From assembly GCA_002733465.1 (NCBI GenBank), contig NVVT01000001.1, forward strand, positions 291,183-301,626: a stretch of 10,444 bases of DNA, written 5' to 3'. Positions within the stretch are counted from its first letter, which is position 1, and every line of letters begins with the position of its first letter. Positions 1 through 6,858 of the stretch are shown piece after piece. Below the pieces are notes generated by a model, which searched no databases, had not been told where the DNA came from, and saw only the letters and a program-made list of their open reading frames with translations. Both the position numbers and the translations under genes were made by a program. Origin of the DNA: Kangiella sp. (GTDB lineage Bacteria > Pseudomonadota > Gammaproteobacteria > Enterobacterales > Kangiellaceae).

Positions 1-99
1 ACTCAAAAAATTGATGATAGAGACGAGTTTTCGCTATTAGTTGAAAATGGACATGATTTGATAGGAGCGGTAACAATTGAAGTGCAAAATTTGTATTAA
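1..99 (+). CDS. hipS: HipS-like protein, C-terminal fragment (5' end outside window)
   Basis: Frame 1 is open from the left edge to a TAA at 97-99 and encodes 32 residues ending LVENGHDLIGAVTIEVQNLY. The stretch 'DLIGAV' near the end is the usual C-terminal signature of the HipA N-subdomain 1 (the 'couple_hipA' domain, D-x-x-GAV), which in split systems is the separate small protein HipS. The gene overlaps the downstream kinase gene by 23 bases, which fits the known hipB-hipS-hipT order in which HipS and HipT together correspond to a full-length HipA. In E. coli HipBST, HipS is the component that neutralises HipT. Only the tail is visible, so the assignment rests on this short motif and on the neighbour. 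A full-length HipS would be around 100 residues, placing its start and any hipB upstream of this window. Confidence 0.7.
   Translation, partial: TQKIDDRDEFSLLVENGHDLIGAVTIEVQNLY
63..67 (+). promoter_or_regulatory. Shine-Dalgarno site selecting the TTG start of hipT
   Basis: AGGAG at 63-67 lies 9 bases before the TTG at 77, inside the end of the hipS reading frame. No ATG or GTG in the same frame near this point has a comparable site, so this supports TTG as the true start and translational coupling to hipS. Confidence 0.65.
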
Positions 100-1063
100 A
101 TCGCTAACTCAAAATGAAGTAAATAAAAGCAGTCATTCTAGCTGCTTAAAAAGACTGTTTGCTAATAGTAAAGTGTCAATGGCTTTAACCTACCCTCGAG
201 CGCAGTTTCAACAACAAGTGCGAGTGGCAGTTCAATCAGGTCGTATGTCAATCAGTGGCGTTCAACCAAAAGCGCAAATGGATTTGAAATCTAAAAATGG
301 GCCGTTAGTGGTTGTTGAAAGTGGAGGAGATTACATTTTAAAACCTACACCAGAAGGTTTCCCAGAAGCGGCTATTAACGAACATTTATCAATGCAATTA
401 GCCAAAATAGCCGGATTTATAATCCCTGAGTGTGGTTTAGTCGGTTTTGAAAGTGTTGGAGAAGAGCAAAGAGAAGAAGCCTACATCGTTAAACGCTTTG
501 ATAGAGATGGCGAAAAAAAATTACACCATGAAGACATGATGCAGATCCTAGCGATTAACAACCTGAATACAGATGCAAAATATGATGCGGCAACCTATTA
601 TGATGTATTGAGAAAAATTAGCGATATGGCTGGTCTAGGCGTTACGCTTGAAGCAATGAAACGAATTATTTTTAATTATTTGATTGGTAATGATGATTAT
701 CATTTAAAAAACATCAGTATGATGCATGGCAAAACATTAAACCTTACACCAATATATGATTGCTTAAACACACAAATTTATTCTTCAAAAACGAATTCGC
801 CGCTAGCCCTAAAATTAACCAATGATGACCAATCGTTACCTTATTACGGAAAAATGGGAAATGGTCTTTACGCAAAGGATGATTTTTTAGAGCTTGCCGA
901 AAGTGTCGGTTTGCCTATTAAATTAATGGAAAAAGAGATTAAAAAATTACTCTTTATGATCCCGTCTATGATTGAGATGGTTAAAGATAGTGGGTTATCA
1001 GATGGTATTAAACAACAATATTCGGAAACGCTTTTTCAACGAATAAAACTTCTGTCTATCTGA
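77..1063 (+). CDS. hipT: HipT-like serine/threonine kinase toxin (HipA C-terminal family)
   Basis: The 328-residue product is a stand-alone HipA-type kinase lacking the N-subdomain 1 that full-length HipA (about 440 aa) carries; that part is the overlapping upstream hipS. Visible features: a cysteine cluster at the N-terminus (CKIC at 3-6, then HSSC at 20-23); the SIS autophosphorylation-loop motif in RMSISGVQPK (Ser58 and Ser60); an ILKP ATP-site lysine (Lys89); VKRFDRD at 138-144; the catalytic loop GNDDYHLKN at 204-212 with probable catalytic Asp207 and metal-binding Asn212; and PIYD ending at Asp228, equivalent to the metal-binding aspartate. All key residues are present, so the kinase looks active. 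In E. coli HipT phosphorylates tryptophanyl-tRNA synthetase; the target here is unknown. The start is TTG with an AGGAG site 9 bases upstream. Control is presumably by a HipB repressor encoded upstream. Family assignment is firm; hipT rather than generic hipA rests on the split layout and the SIS motif. Confidence 0.88.
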   Translation: MKCKICIKSLTQNEVNKSSHSSCLKRLFANSKVSMALTYPRAQFQQQVRVAVQSGRMSISGVQPKAQMDLKSKNGPLVVVESGGDYILKPTPEGFPEAAINEHLSMQLAKIAGFIIPECGLVGFESVGEEQREEAYIVKRFDRDGEKKLHHEDMMQILAINNLNTDAKYDAATYYDVLRKISDMAGLGVTLEAMKRIIFNYLIGNDDYHLKNISMMHGKTLNLTPIYDCLNTQIYSSKTNSPLALKLTNDDQSLPYYGKMGNGLYAKDDFLELAESVGLPIKLMEKEIKKLLFMIPSMIEMVKDSGLSDGIKQQYSETLFQRIKLLSI

Positions 1064-1180
1064 GAAAAAGGAGAGAGGTTGACGGTAATTAACTTTAACA
1101 AACACTTAAACTAACCCTTGATATTTCACGTTTAAATCGGCCCACAAAGGTATAAAAATAATCCTAGGTGGGCAAACCTG

Positions 1181-3028
1181 CTATTTCTTAGAAGCAATAT
1201 ACTCATCAACATATTTCGCCAATACATTCAAAGGCACTGCTCCATTTTTTAGCACCACTTCATGAAATTCACGAATATCAAATTTATCACCCAATTCTGT
1301 TTGAGCTTTTTTCCTAACTTCTAAAATTTTCAACATTCCAATCTTATAAGCCGTAGCTTGTGAAGGCATAACAATATGACGCTCTACCATTTTTACCGCA
1401 TCTGGCTGTGGATTGGGCGTGTTAGTGACATAGTATTCAATTCCCTTCTCACGATCCCATTTCATTGAATGAATGCCAGTATCAACCACTAAACGACAAG
1501 CTCTCCATAACTCCATTGCCAGTCGACCAAAGTCAGAATAAGGATCGCTATACATGCCAATCTCTTTTGGTAAGTATTCAGAATACAACCCCCAACCTTC
1601 AATATAAGCGGTATAACCACCAAATTTTCTAAACTTAGGTATGCCTTCTAACTCTTGTGCAATCGCTAATTGCATATGATGACCTGGAATGCCTTCATGG
1701 TAAGCGAGTGCTTCCATTTGATAGGTTGGCATATCGCTCATACGGTAAAGATTCGCGTAATAAATACCGGGGCGAGATCCGTCCATTGATGGGCTTTGAT
1801 AAAAAGCTTTGCCTGCCGACTTCTCTCGGAATGCTTCAACTGCTTTCACATTGATTGAGGCTTTTGGTTTAACAATAAATAGGTCATCCAATTTTGTTTT
1901 CATGGTTTCAATCAAAGCCGTTGCTTCTGATAAATAGCGTGCTTTGCCCTGCTCTGTTTCATCATAATAAAACTGAATATCATGGCGCATAAATTCAAAA
2001 AATGCAGGTAAGTCACCTTCAAAACCTACCTTTTTCATAATGACTTCCATTTCACTATGAATTCTAGCGACTTCATCTAAACCTATTTGATGAATTTGTG
2101 GCGCGGTTAAATCAGTTGTTGTGGTTCTTGCTAATGCATTATTATAAAAAGCTTCACCATCTTTTAATCGCCAAACTCCATCAACCGATTCTGCTTTCTT
2201 TTGAATTTCTTTTACCGCAGCAATTAATTTTTCGTATGCAGGCTTCACTGATGTTTTTAGAGAGTGAGAGGCCTTTTCAATCAGTTTATCTTTATCAACT
2301 TGTTCGATACTTAGTTTATCGATTTTAGACTTAAAGTCTGCGAGTAAAGTGCTGTTATCACCCTCATTAAAAGGAAAGCCTGTAATTAAGTTTTGACTAT
2401 CGCTAATCACATAAGGGTAAACAAATGCCGGAGCAATAATGCCTTTATCCGCGCGAATATTTAAGCCTTCAACAACCTGTTCAAATAAAATCTTTATTCC
2501 ATCTAGTCTCGCAATATAATCTTCTGCGTCTTTTAACTGCTTAATGGGATGCGAATTAATTAGAAGAGACGGTACTTGGGAATGAATGCCAAACATTTGA
2601 TTAAGCGGATAATTATAATGACGCCATTTAAAGTCTTCAATTTCCTCGATTAAATTTTGTTTCATTAAATCTAAACTGACCTTAGTTTGAGGGTCTAGTA
2701 AATTTGCATCAAATTTGTTTACGATTGTTAAGTTGTTTTTAGTGATTTCTAACTCTTCTAAAGCATATTGTTCAGAAAAATCATCCCATTTATCTTGGTC
2801 ATCTTTTAAGCCAAGATAAGACTGAGTCATAGGACTTCGATTAACACTATCATTAAAAATCTTTTCAAAAAGCTCATTGGCACGTTCAGATTCAGATTGA
2901 CTGACTTCTGTGGTGGCAGTTTTTGATACTTCTAGTGATTCGGCCTGTTTAGTTGCCGAAGGCTGTTCACAACTGAACAATACGGCAGAAATTGAAGTGA
3001 CTAGTAATAATCGAGAAGCTAAATGCAT
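1181..3028 (-). CDS. DUF885-family lipoprotein, putative zinc metallohydrolase
   Basis: The 615-residue product begins with a lipoprotein-type signal: a short basic start (Arg6), a hydrophobic run at 7-19 and LFSC ending at Cys20, followed by a Ser/Thr/Glu-rich linker to about residue 50. Phe before Ser-Cys is a slightly unusual lipobox. The rest matches the DUF885 family (usual length about 550-620) with its hallmark LAYHEGIPGHHMQ at 441-453 (His444, Glu445, His450, His451), then AYIEGWGLYSEY at 474-485 (Glu478) and VERHIVMPSQATAYKIG at 548-564. The HE-x4-HH arrangement resembles a gluzincin zinc site with a downstream glutamate ligand, so a peptidase or related hydrolase on the periplasmic face of a membrane is inferred. 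The substrate is unknown. The ATG at 3026-3028 has a CCGGAA element 7 bases upstream (3036-3041, minus strand). The gene is alone on its strand, divergent from the DUF6265-like gene. Confidence 0.88.
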   Translation of the reverse strand: MHLASRLLLVTSISAVLFSCEQPSATKQAESLEVSKTATTEVSQSESERANELFEKIFNDSVNRSPMTQSYLGLKDDQDKWDDFSEQYALEELEITKNNLTIVNKFDANLLDPQTKVSLDLMKQNLIEEIEDFKWRHYNYPLNQMFGIHSQVPSLLINSHPIKQLKDAEDYIARLDGIKILFEQVVEGLNIRADKGIIAPAFVYPYVISDSQNLITGFPFNEGDNSTLLADFKSKIDKLSIEQVDKDKLIEKASHSLKTSVKPAYEKLIAAVKEIQKKAESVDGVWRLKDGEAFYNNALARTTTTDLTAPQIHQIGLDEVARIHSEMEVIMKKVGFEGDLPAFFEFMRHDIQFYYDETEQGKARYLSEATALIETMKTKLDDLFIVKPKASINVKAVEAFREKSAGKAFYQSPSMDGSRPGIYYANLYRMSDMPTYQMEALAYHEGIPGHHMQLAIAQELEGIPKFRKFGGYTAYIEGWGLYSEYLPKEIGMYSDPYSDFGRLAMELWRACRLVVDTGIHSMKWDREKGIEYYVTNTPNPQPDAVKMVERHIVMPSQATAYKIGMLKILEVRKKAQTELGDKFDIREFHEVVLKNGAVPLNVLAKYVDEYIASKK

Positions 3029-3099
3029 GTCTTAATTCCGGTAAATTAAAAATATCCCAACAGTTTAACATAGCCGCTAACTATTCCGAGGATAGATTT

Positions 3100-3114
3100 G
3101 AAACAGAGTGTTTC
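3100..3114. repeat. Short perfect inverted repeat in the divergent intergenic region
   Basis: GAAACA and TGTTTC, separated by GAG, form a 15-base dyad between the lipoprotein gene and the DUF6265-like gene. It has no T-tract and so is not a terminator; it could be an operator serving either divergent promoter, or chance in AT-rich DNA. Confidence 0.3.
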
Positions 3115-3141
3115 GTCTATTTGTATTTGTTTACTTGTCTT

Positions 3142-3170
3142 TAGATAGCTTAGTGTAACCATGATACTAT
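3142..3170 (+). promoter_or_regulatory. Candidate promoter for the DUF6265-like/NTF2-like gene pair
   Basis: An extended -10 element TGATACTAT (3162-3170; TGn then TACTAT) is preceded, 17 bases away, by a weak -35 TAGATA (3142-3147, four of six consensus bases). Transcription would begin near 3177, about 40 bases before the chosen ATG at 3217. This also argues against the GTG at 3175 as the translation start, since it would then lie upstream of or at the transcript start. Confidence 0.35.
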
Positions 3171-3216
3171 TTAGGTGAGATCGCTCAATAACAGCATACA
3201 ATATTGTGAGGATAAA

Positions 3217-3735
3217 ATGAAAAATCGCATTTTAAAATATAAAATCATTGCCCTATTTATTTCACTTACCCTTTGTTCTTCTGTGTTTGCAGAAAATAAT
3301 ATAAAATATTTATCAAAGGGACAGTCTTCGCCCAATGCTAAAATTGAACAAGTTAGCTGGATAGCAGGTCATTGGCAAGGTCATGCCTTTGGAGGTGAAA
3401 CTGAAGAGATTTGGTCAGCACCCAAAGCGGGAAGTATGATGGCGGTATTTAGATTAACAAAAAATAACAAAGTTAACTTCTATGAAATAGAAATCATTAG
3501 AGAAGTAAATCAAAGTCTGGTGCTAGATTTGAAGCATTTCAGTCAAGATTTGAAAGGGTGGGAAAAGAAAGATGAAAAAGTCAGTTTCCCCTTAGTTGAA
3601 CTAGGAAAAAATATTGTTTATTTTGAAGGTATGACATTTAAAAAAGTTAGTGATGATGTTTTGCATGTATTTGTTGATATTAAAGATAAAGGTAAGCGCT
3701 CAGAAGTTTTATTCGAGTACTTTAGAATGAAGTAA
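3217..3735 (+). CDS. Secreted DUF6265-like protein
   Basis: The 172-residue product has a Sec signal peptide: basic start KNRILKYK, hydrophobic core at 9-20 and a probable cut after SSVFA (Ala25). The mature part contains the family pattern: WIAGHWQG at 48-55, EEIWSAP at 63-69, GSMMAVFRL at 72-80, FYEIE at 88-92, LKHF at 105-108, GWEKKDE at 114-120 and FEGMTF at 136-141. This matches the DUF6265 domain as I know it, a single compact beta-rich domain of unknown function found in exported bacterial proteins. I chose the ATG at 3217 over the in-frame GTG at 3175 because it gives a normal signal peptide and has TGAGGA a few bases upstream (3207-3212); the GTG would add 14 polar residues. The next gene follows after 39 bases, so the two are probably cotranscribed. 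No biochemical role is known to me. Confidence 0.8.
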   Translation: MKNRILKYKIIALFISLTLCSSVFAENNIKYLSKGQSSPNAKIEQVSWIAGHWQGHAFGGETEEIWSAPKAGSMMAVFRLTKNNKVNFYEIEIIREVNQSLVLDLKHFSQDLKGWEKKDEKVSFPLVELGKNIVYFEGMTFKKVSDDVLHVFVDIKDKGKRSEVLFEYFRMK

Positions 3736-3774
3736 AAACGTAACGTCGAAAAGTTGAAAATTAGGAGAATATAG

Positions 3775-4197
3775 ATGAATAATAAGTGGCTCGTTGCGAT
3801 TTTATTTATTACTTTTTCATCAAGTAGCTTAGGTGAAGACAGAAAATTGATAGATCTGTTTAATGATCAGGTTGATGCTTTCAATAAAAAAGATATAAAA
3901 CGATTAGTGAATAATGTTTCTGAGGATTTCATATGGTTTTCAATTACTTCTAACGAACTACTGATAGAAACTAAAGATAAAGCTAGCTTTAAAATGGCAA
4001 TGGAGAATTACTACAAGAATAAAAATCGAAATAGCTTCTCCAAAATAGAAGGTTATACCATCGATGGCGATAGAATTAGCTTTAAGGAAGTGGTAAGTCA
4101 TAGGAATAAAAAAGGAGAGTTGGTAGAATCTTCGGCCATGGGGGTTTATGAAATGAAGAATAATAGGATATTTAGAGCTTGGTATTTTGTTGATTAA
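3775..4197 (+). CDS. Secreted SnoaL/NTF2-like domain protein
   Basis: The 140-residue product starts with a probable signal peptide (hydrophobic 5-16, then SSSSLG, likely cut near residue 20). The mature part has the layout of a small NTF2-like/SnoaL-like cone fold: an N-terminal helix with QVDAFNKKDIKRLVNNVSED at 32-51, FIWFSI at 52-57, a middle segment with helix SFKMAMENYY at 71-80, and closing strands RISFKEVVSHR at 100-110, GVYEMKNN at 123-130 and RIFRAWYFVD at 131-140. Such domains may be enzymatic or only bind ligands; no catalytic set can be assigned here. AGGAG at 3763-3767 lies 7 bases before the ATG, a strong start. The gene follows the DUF6265-like gene closely. It ends 22 bases from the convergent Sel1-like gene, and no terminator hairpin is evident between them. 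Confidence 0.72.
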   Translation: MNNKWLVAILFITFSSSSLGEDRKLIDLFNDQVDAFNKKDIKRLVNNVSEDFIWFSITSNELLIETKDKASFKMAMENYYKNKNRNSFSKIEGYTIDGDRISFKEVVSHRNKKGELVESSAMGVYEMKNNRIFRAWYFVD

Positions 4198-4219
4198 GTT
4201 ATTTAGATAAAACTGTATT

Positions 4220-5239
4220 TTACATTGCTTTAACCCAGCCATTATCGCAAGTATTAGGTCGACCATACGTATCAATTTCACCTAAAGAGTCATCCGCAAA
4301 TACATAACCCAATTTTTTAGAACGAATTAAAAACTGTCTTGCTAACTCATTATCGCCGGTACATGAGTAATAGTCGCCTAGCCAGCCTACAGCTTTGGCA
4401 AAGCCGTATTTTGCTGCAAGTTTAAAATACTTTAAGGCAGAGTTTTTGTTTGCAGCTCCTTCAAGAAGCGCAAATTGATAGGTTGACTTAGCATCTTTCT
4501 TTTCATTTGTAAGAAACAAATAGAGTTCTTTTGCTTTATTGATATCTTTTTGAAACTCAAACGATCCTTCCTCACTCCAATAGCGTCCGACTACTAAAGA
4601 GCGGGCTAAATGATGAATAGTTTTCACAGGCAATATCTTATATTGAGCGAGTTGGTCATTAAAAATTGATTCAACTTCCTCATGGCTTGAAGTGGCATTA
4701 ATTCTTACTAAAAGATCCATAGCACCGGGCAGGTTGTTTTCGATTAATAATTTGGCGTAACCTTGCATCAGCCGTTTTTCACTGTCACTTTTTGTAGTAT
4801 AAGGTGATAAAAAACTCTCAATTATTGCTTCCATAGCTGCCATAAAGCCGCCTTTGGCAGATTCGCGAACCCAAAAATCTTGTTCATAATGTAATTGTTC
4901 TTCAAGAATTAGGGGCGCCTTATCTCTCCATTCGAGATCGTGAGAATAAGCAAACCTTAAAACCTGACTCCAAATAAATTGAAAGGCATGATCTCCAGAC
5001 TCAGCTTTTAGTTCTAGTAAGTTTGCTTCATTACTAAGGTTCTCAAAAGTGCCAAAATAGCTCCTAAAAATTTCGTTATTATTTTGTGTATAACTAGCTT
5101 GTCTAGCAAATAATATACAAGTTTCGTATATCTTGTTCACTTCCTCACTAACAATTGCTTTCCCGCACTGGTGGGAAAAGGCATCATTAGGATTGAATAA
5201 CAACACTAAAAGTAAACTTATTTGTAGTAGTTTAACCAT
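4220..5239 (-). CDS. Secreted Sel1/TPR-like repeat protein
   Basis: From the ATG at 5237-5239 the product has 339 residues. It begins with a signal peptide (MVKLLQ, leucine-rich core 4-15, probable cut after DAFS near residue 22). Helical repeats resembling Sel1 units are clear in the C-terminal third: SALKYFKLAAKYGFAKAVGWLG at about 267-288 and NELARQFLIRSKKLGYVFADDSLG at 297-320, with a looser unit around WVRESAKGGFMAAMEAI at 123-139. Four cysteines remain after cleavage (25, 41, 293, 331) and could form disulfides in the periplasm. Sel1-like repeats usually mediate protein contacts; no enzyme motif is visible. The frame is open to an earlier ATG at 5284, which would give 354 residues but put 15 extra residues ahead of the signal peptide. 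Neither start has a good ribosome site, so the start is uncertain. It diverges from cydAB. Confidence 0.72.
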   Translation of the reverse strand: MVKLLQISLLLVLLFNPNDAFSHQCGKAIVSEEVNKIYETCILFARQASYTQNNNEIFRSYFGTFENLSNEANLLELKAESGDHAFQFIWSQVLRFAYSHDLEWRDKAPLILEEQLHYEQDFWVRESAKGGFMAAMEAIIESFLSPYTTKSDSEKRLMQGYAKLLIENNLPGAMDLLVRINATSSHEEVESIFNDQLAQYKILPVKTIHHLARSLVVGRYWSEEGSFEFQKDINKAKELYLFLTNEKKDAKSTYQFALLEGAANKNSALKYFKLAAKYGFAKAVGWLGDYYSCTGDNELARQFLIRSKKLGYVFADDSLGEIDTYGRPNTCDNGWVKAM

Positions 5240-5302
5240 AAAGTAAAGTCTACCAATAAAATTTTGAATTTTGGATAATAACATAGTTTTGAACTATAAC
5301 TA

Positions 5303-5312
5303 TCACCGGTGA
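5303..5312. repeat. 10-bp perfect palindrome TCACCGGTGA
   Basis: This palindrome lies between the Sel1-like gene and cydA, about 25 bases upstream of the candidate cydA -35 element. It is the most GC-rich spot in an otherwise AT-rich gap and could be a regulator half-site pair, but no matching known operator comes to mind. Confidence 0.3.
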
Positions 5313-5336
5313 AGGAATCGTCTATAGCAAAAACAC

Positions 5337-5364
5337 TTGTTATATTAGCAGTTTTGAATATAAT
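5337..5364 (+). promoter_or_regulatory. Candidate sigma70-type promoter of the cydAB operon
   Basis: A perfect -10 hexamer TATAAT (5359-5364) lies 16 bases after TTGTTA (5337-5342), which matches four of six -35 consensus bases. Transcription would start near 5371, leaving an 87-base leader before the cydA TTG. This is the best promoter-like sequence in the window. Confidence 0.55.
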
Positions 5365-5446
5365 GAATGCAACATAAAGCCTGATACTAACTAGTCCATA
5401 CTCTATACTTGGCAGTAAGCGCAAAGAGTCATGGATTTACAACTTT

Positions 5447-5451
5447 AGGAG
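5447..5451 (+). promoter_or_regulatory. Shine-Dalgarno site selecting the TTG start of cydA
   Basis: AGGAG at 5447-5451 is 6 bases before the TTG at 5458. The TTG places the heme ligand histidine at residue 19, exactly as in E. coli CydA, so the site and homology agree on this start. Confidence 0.75.
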
Positions 5452-5457
5452 CTTAGT

Positions 5458-6858
5458 TTGTTAGATACTTTAATACTTTCGCGTATGCAATTTGGCGCAA
5501 ACATCAGTTTCCATATTCTCTTCCCCAGTATTTCTATTGCACTTGTCTGGTATCTCTTTTATTTCAAAGTCAGGCATGAAATATCGGGTCATCCGGTATG
5601 GATGCGAAACTATCGATTTTGGGTCAAAATATTCGCTCTAACCTTTGCGATTGGCGTAGTGACAGGCATAACCATGTCCTTTCAGTTTGGCACTAATTGG
5701 CCAGGATTCATGGATACAGTCGGTAATATAGCGGGACCTTTGTTAGGCTACGAAGTTTTGACCGCATTTTTTATGGAAGCGACTTTCTTGGGCGCTATGC
5801 TCTATGGAATGAAGCGCTTACCAAGCTGGATGCATACTTTAGCGACGTTATTGGTCGCTATTGGAACTACTATGTCAGCGTTTTGGATTTTAGCCCTTAA
5901 CTCTTGGATGCAAACACCTCAAGGTCATATAATGATTGACGGTGTTGCACATCCAGAGGACTGGTGGGCAATAATCTTTAACCCTTCATTTCCGTACCGC
6001 TTTTTCCATGTTGTTCTTGCATCTGGTTTAACCGCTTCTTTCCTAATTGCGGGTATTTCAGCCTACCGATTATTGAAAAACGATACTAAAAAAGCACCCA
6101 AAGTGGCGTTGCAAAGTGCCATGACGGTTGCGGCTATTTTAATTCCGATTCAAATTTGGGTGGGTGATCTTCATGGCCTCAATACATTAGAGCATCAACC
6201 ACAAAAAGTAGCGGCAATGGAAGGTATTTGGGAGACTCAAAAGGGGGTTCCATTACTTCTATTTGCGATACCGGATGAAGAGGAGAGAACCAACCATTTT
6301 GAAATTGCGATACCGAAATTAGCAAGCTTGATATTAACCCACGATCCTGAAGGCGAAATTCAAGGGTTGAATGATTTCATAGGGAAGCATCCACCGGTTA
6401 AACCGGTGTTTTACGCGTTTAGAGTTATGATTGGTGTTGGCGTGGCGATGTTGCTTTTAAGTTGGTTTGTTAGTTTTAAAACCTGGCGAAAGAAAGTTTT
6501 AAATGAAATCACTCTAAAGATCTTAGTACTAATGAGTTTTTCAGGATGGGTGGCAACCCTAGCTGGTTGGTACGTGACAGAAATTGGACGACAACCATAC
6601 CTTGTAAGTGGCATATTAATGGTTAAAGATGCGGTAACAAACATTGCGCCATCAAATGTAATGATATCCTTGTCCCTTTATTTGACCTTGTATGTTTTTA
6701 TCATGGGCGCATTTTTACATACCATATTTTATATGGCGCGCAAATCGGTACGAGTGGATGAATACGATGAAGAGCGACAAGGTGAGCCTGATTCTGGCCC
6801 TAATGCACGCTCACCTATCGAAGCCTTAGAAAGTGACAAAGGAGTGAACTGGAAATGA
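5458..6858 (+). CDS. cydA: Cytochrome bd-type quinol oxidase subunit I (short Q-loop, CIO-like)
   Basis: This integral membrane subunit oxidises quinol and carries the heme groups that reduce oxygen to water. The 466-residue product keeps the known functional residues in register with E. coli: His19 (heme b595 ligand), Glu99 and Glu107 in GYEVLTAFFMEATFLG, His184 in FFHVV (heme b558 ligand), Lys250 and Glu255 in QKVAAMEGIWETQ (quinol site), Met324 in FRVM (second b558 ligand) and GRQP at 377-380. E. coli CydA has 522 residues; the missing length lies between residues 260 and 315, the Q-loop, so this belongs to the short-loop class that includes cyanide-insensitive oxidases (CioA). About nine membrane spans are expected. 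The start is TTG, supported by AGGAG and by the His19 position. The C-terminal tail after residue 427 is charged and probably cytoplasmic. cydB overlaps by four bases. Confidence 0.96.
   Translation: MLDTLILSRMQFGANISFHILFPSISIALVWYLFYFKVRHEISGHPVWMRNYRFWVKIFALTFAIGVVTGITMSFQFGTNWPGFMDTVGNIAGPLLGYEVLTAFFMEATFLGAMLYGMKRLPSWMHTLATLLVAIGTTMSAFWILALNSWMQTPQGHIMIDGVAHPEDWWAIIFNPSFPYRFFHVVLASGLTASFLIAGISAYRLLKNDTKKAPKVALQSAMTVAAILIPIQIWVGDLHGLNTLEHQPQKVAAMEGIWETQKGVPLLLFAIPDEEERTNHFEIAIPKLASLILTHDPEGEIQGLNDFIGKHPPVKPVFYAFRVMIGVGVAMLLLSWFVSFKTWRKKVLNEITLKILVLMSFSGWVATLAGWYVTEIGRQPYLVSGILMVKDAVTNIAPSNVMISLSLYLTLYVFIMGAFLHTIFYMARKSVRVDEYDEERQGEPDSGPNARSPIEALESDKGVNWK

Noticed and set aside
1140..1173. 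GCCCAC and GTGGGC as a possible terminator between hipT and the DUF885 gene
   Set aside because: The six-base arms are separated by 22 bases and no T-tract follows on either strand, so a working terminator is not supported.
1657..1854. Plus-strand reading frame inside the DUF885 gene
   Set aside because: It is antisense to the conserved HE...HH coding region and has no family resemblance of its own.
3175..3216. GTG start giving 14 extra residues on the DUF6265-like protein
   Set aside because: It would place polar residues before a normal signal peptide and lies at about the predicted transcript start; the ATG at 3217 has a better ribosome site.
5354..5367. FNR-like box TTGAA-TATA-ATGAA over the cydA -10 region
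   Set aside because: Eight of ten positions fit TTGAT-N4-ATCAA, but the key C of the second half-site is G, and the match overlaps a perfect TATAAT that explains much of it.
5218..5424. 68-codon minus-strand reading frame overlapping the start of the Sel1-like gene
   Set aside because: No ribosome site, no recognisable domain, and it lies across the cydA promoter region and the signal-peptide coding region in another frame.
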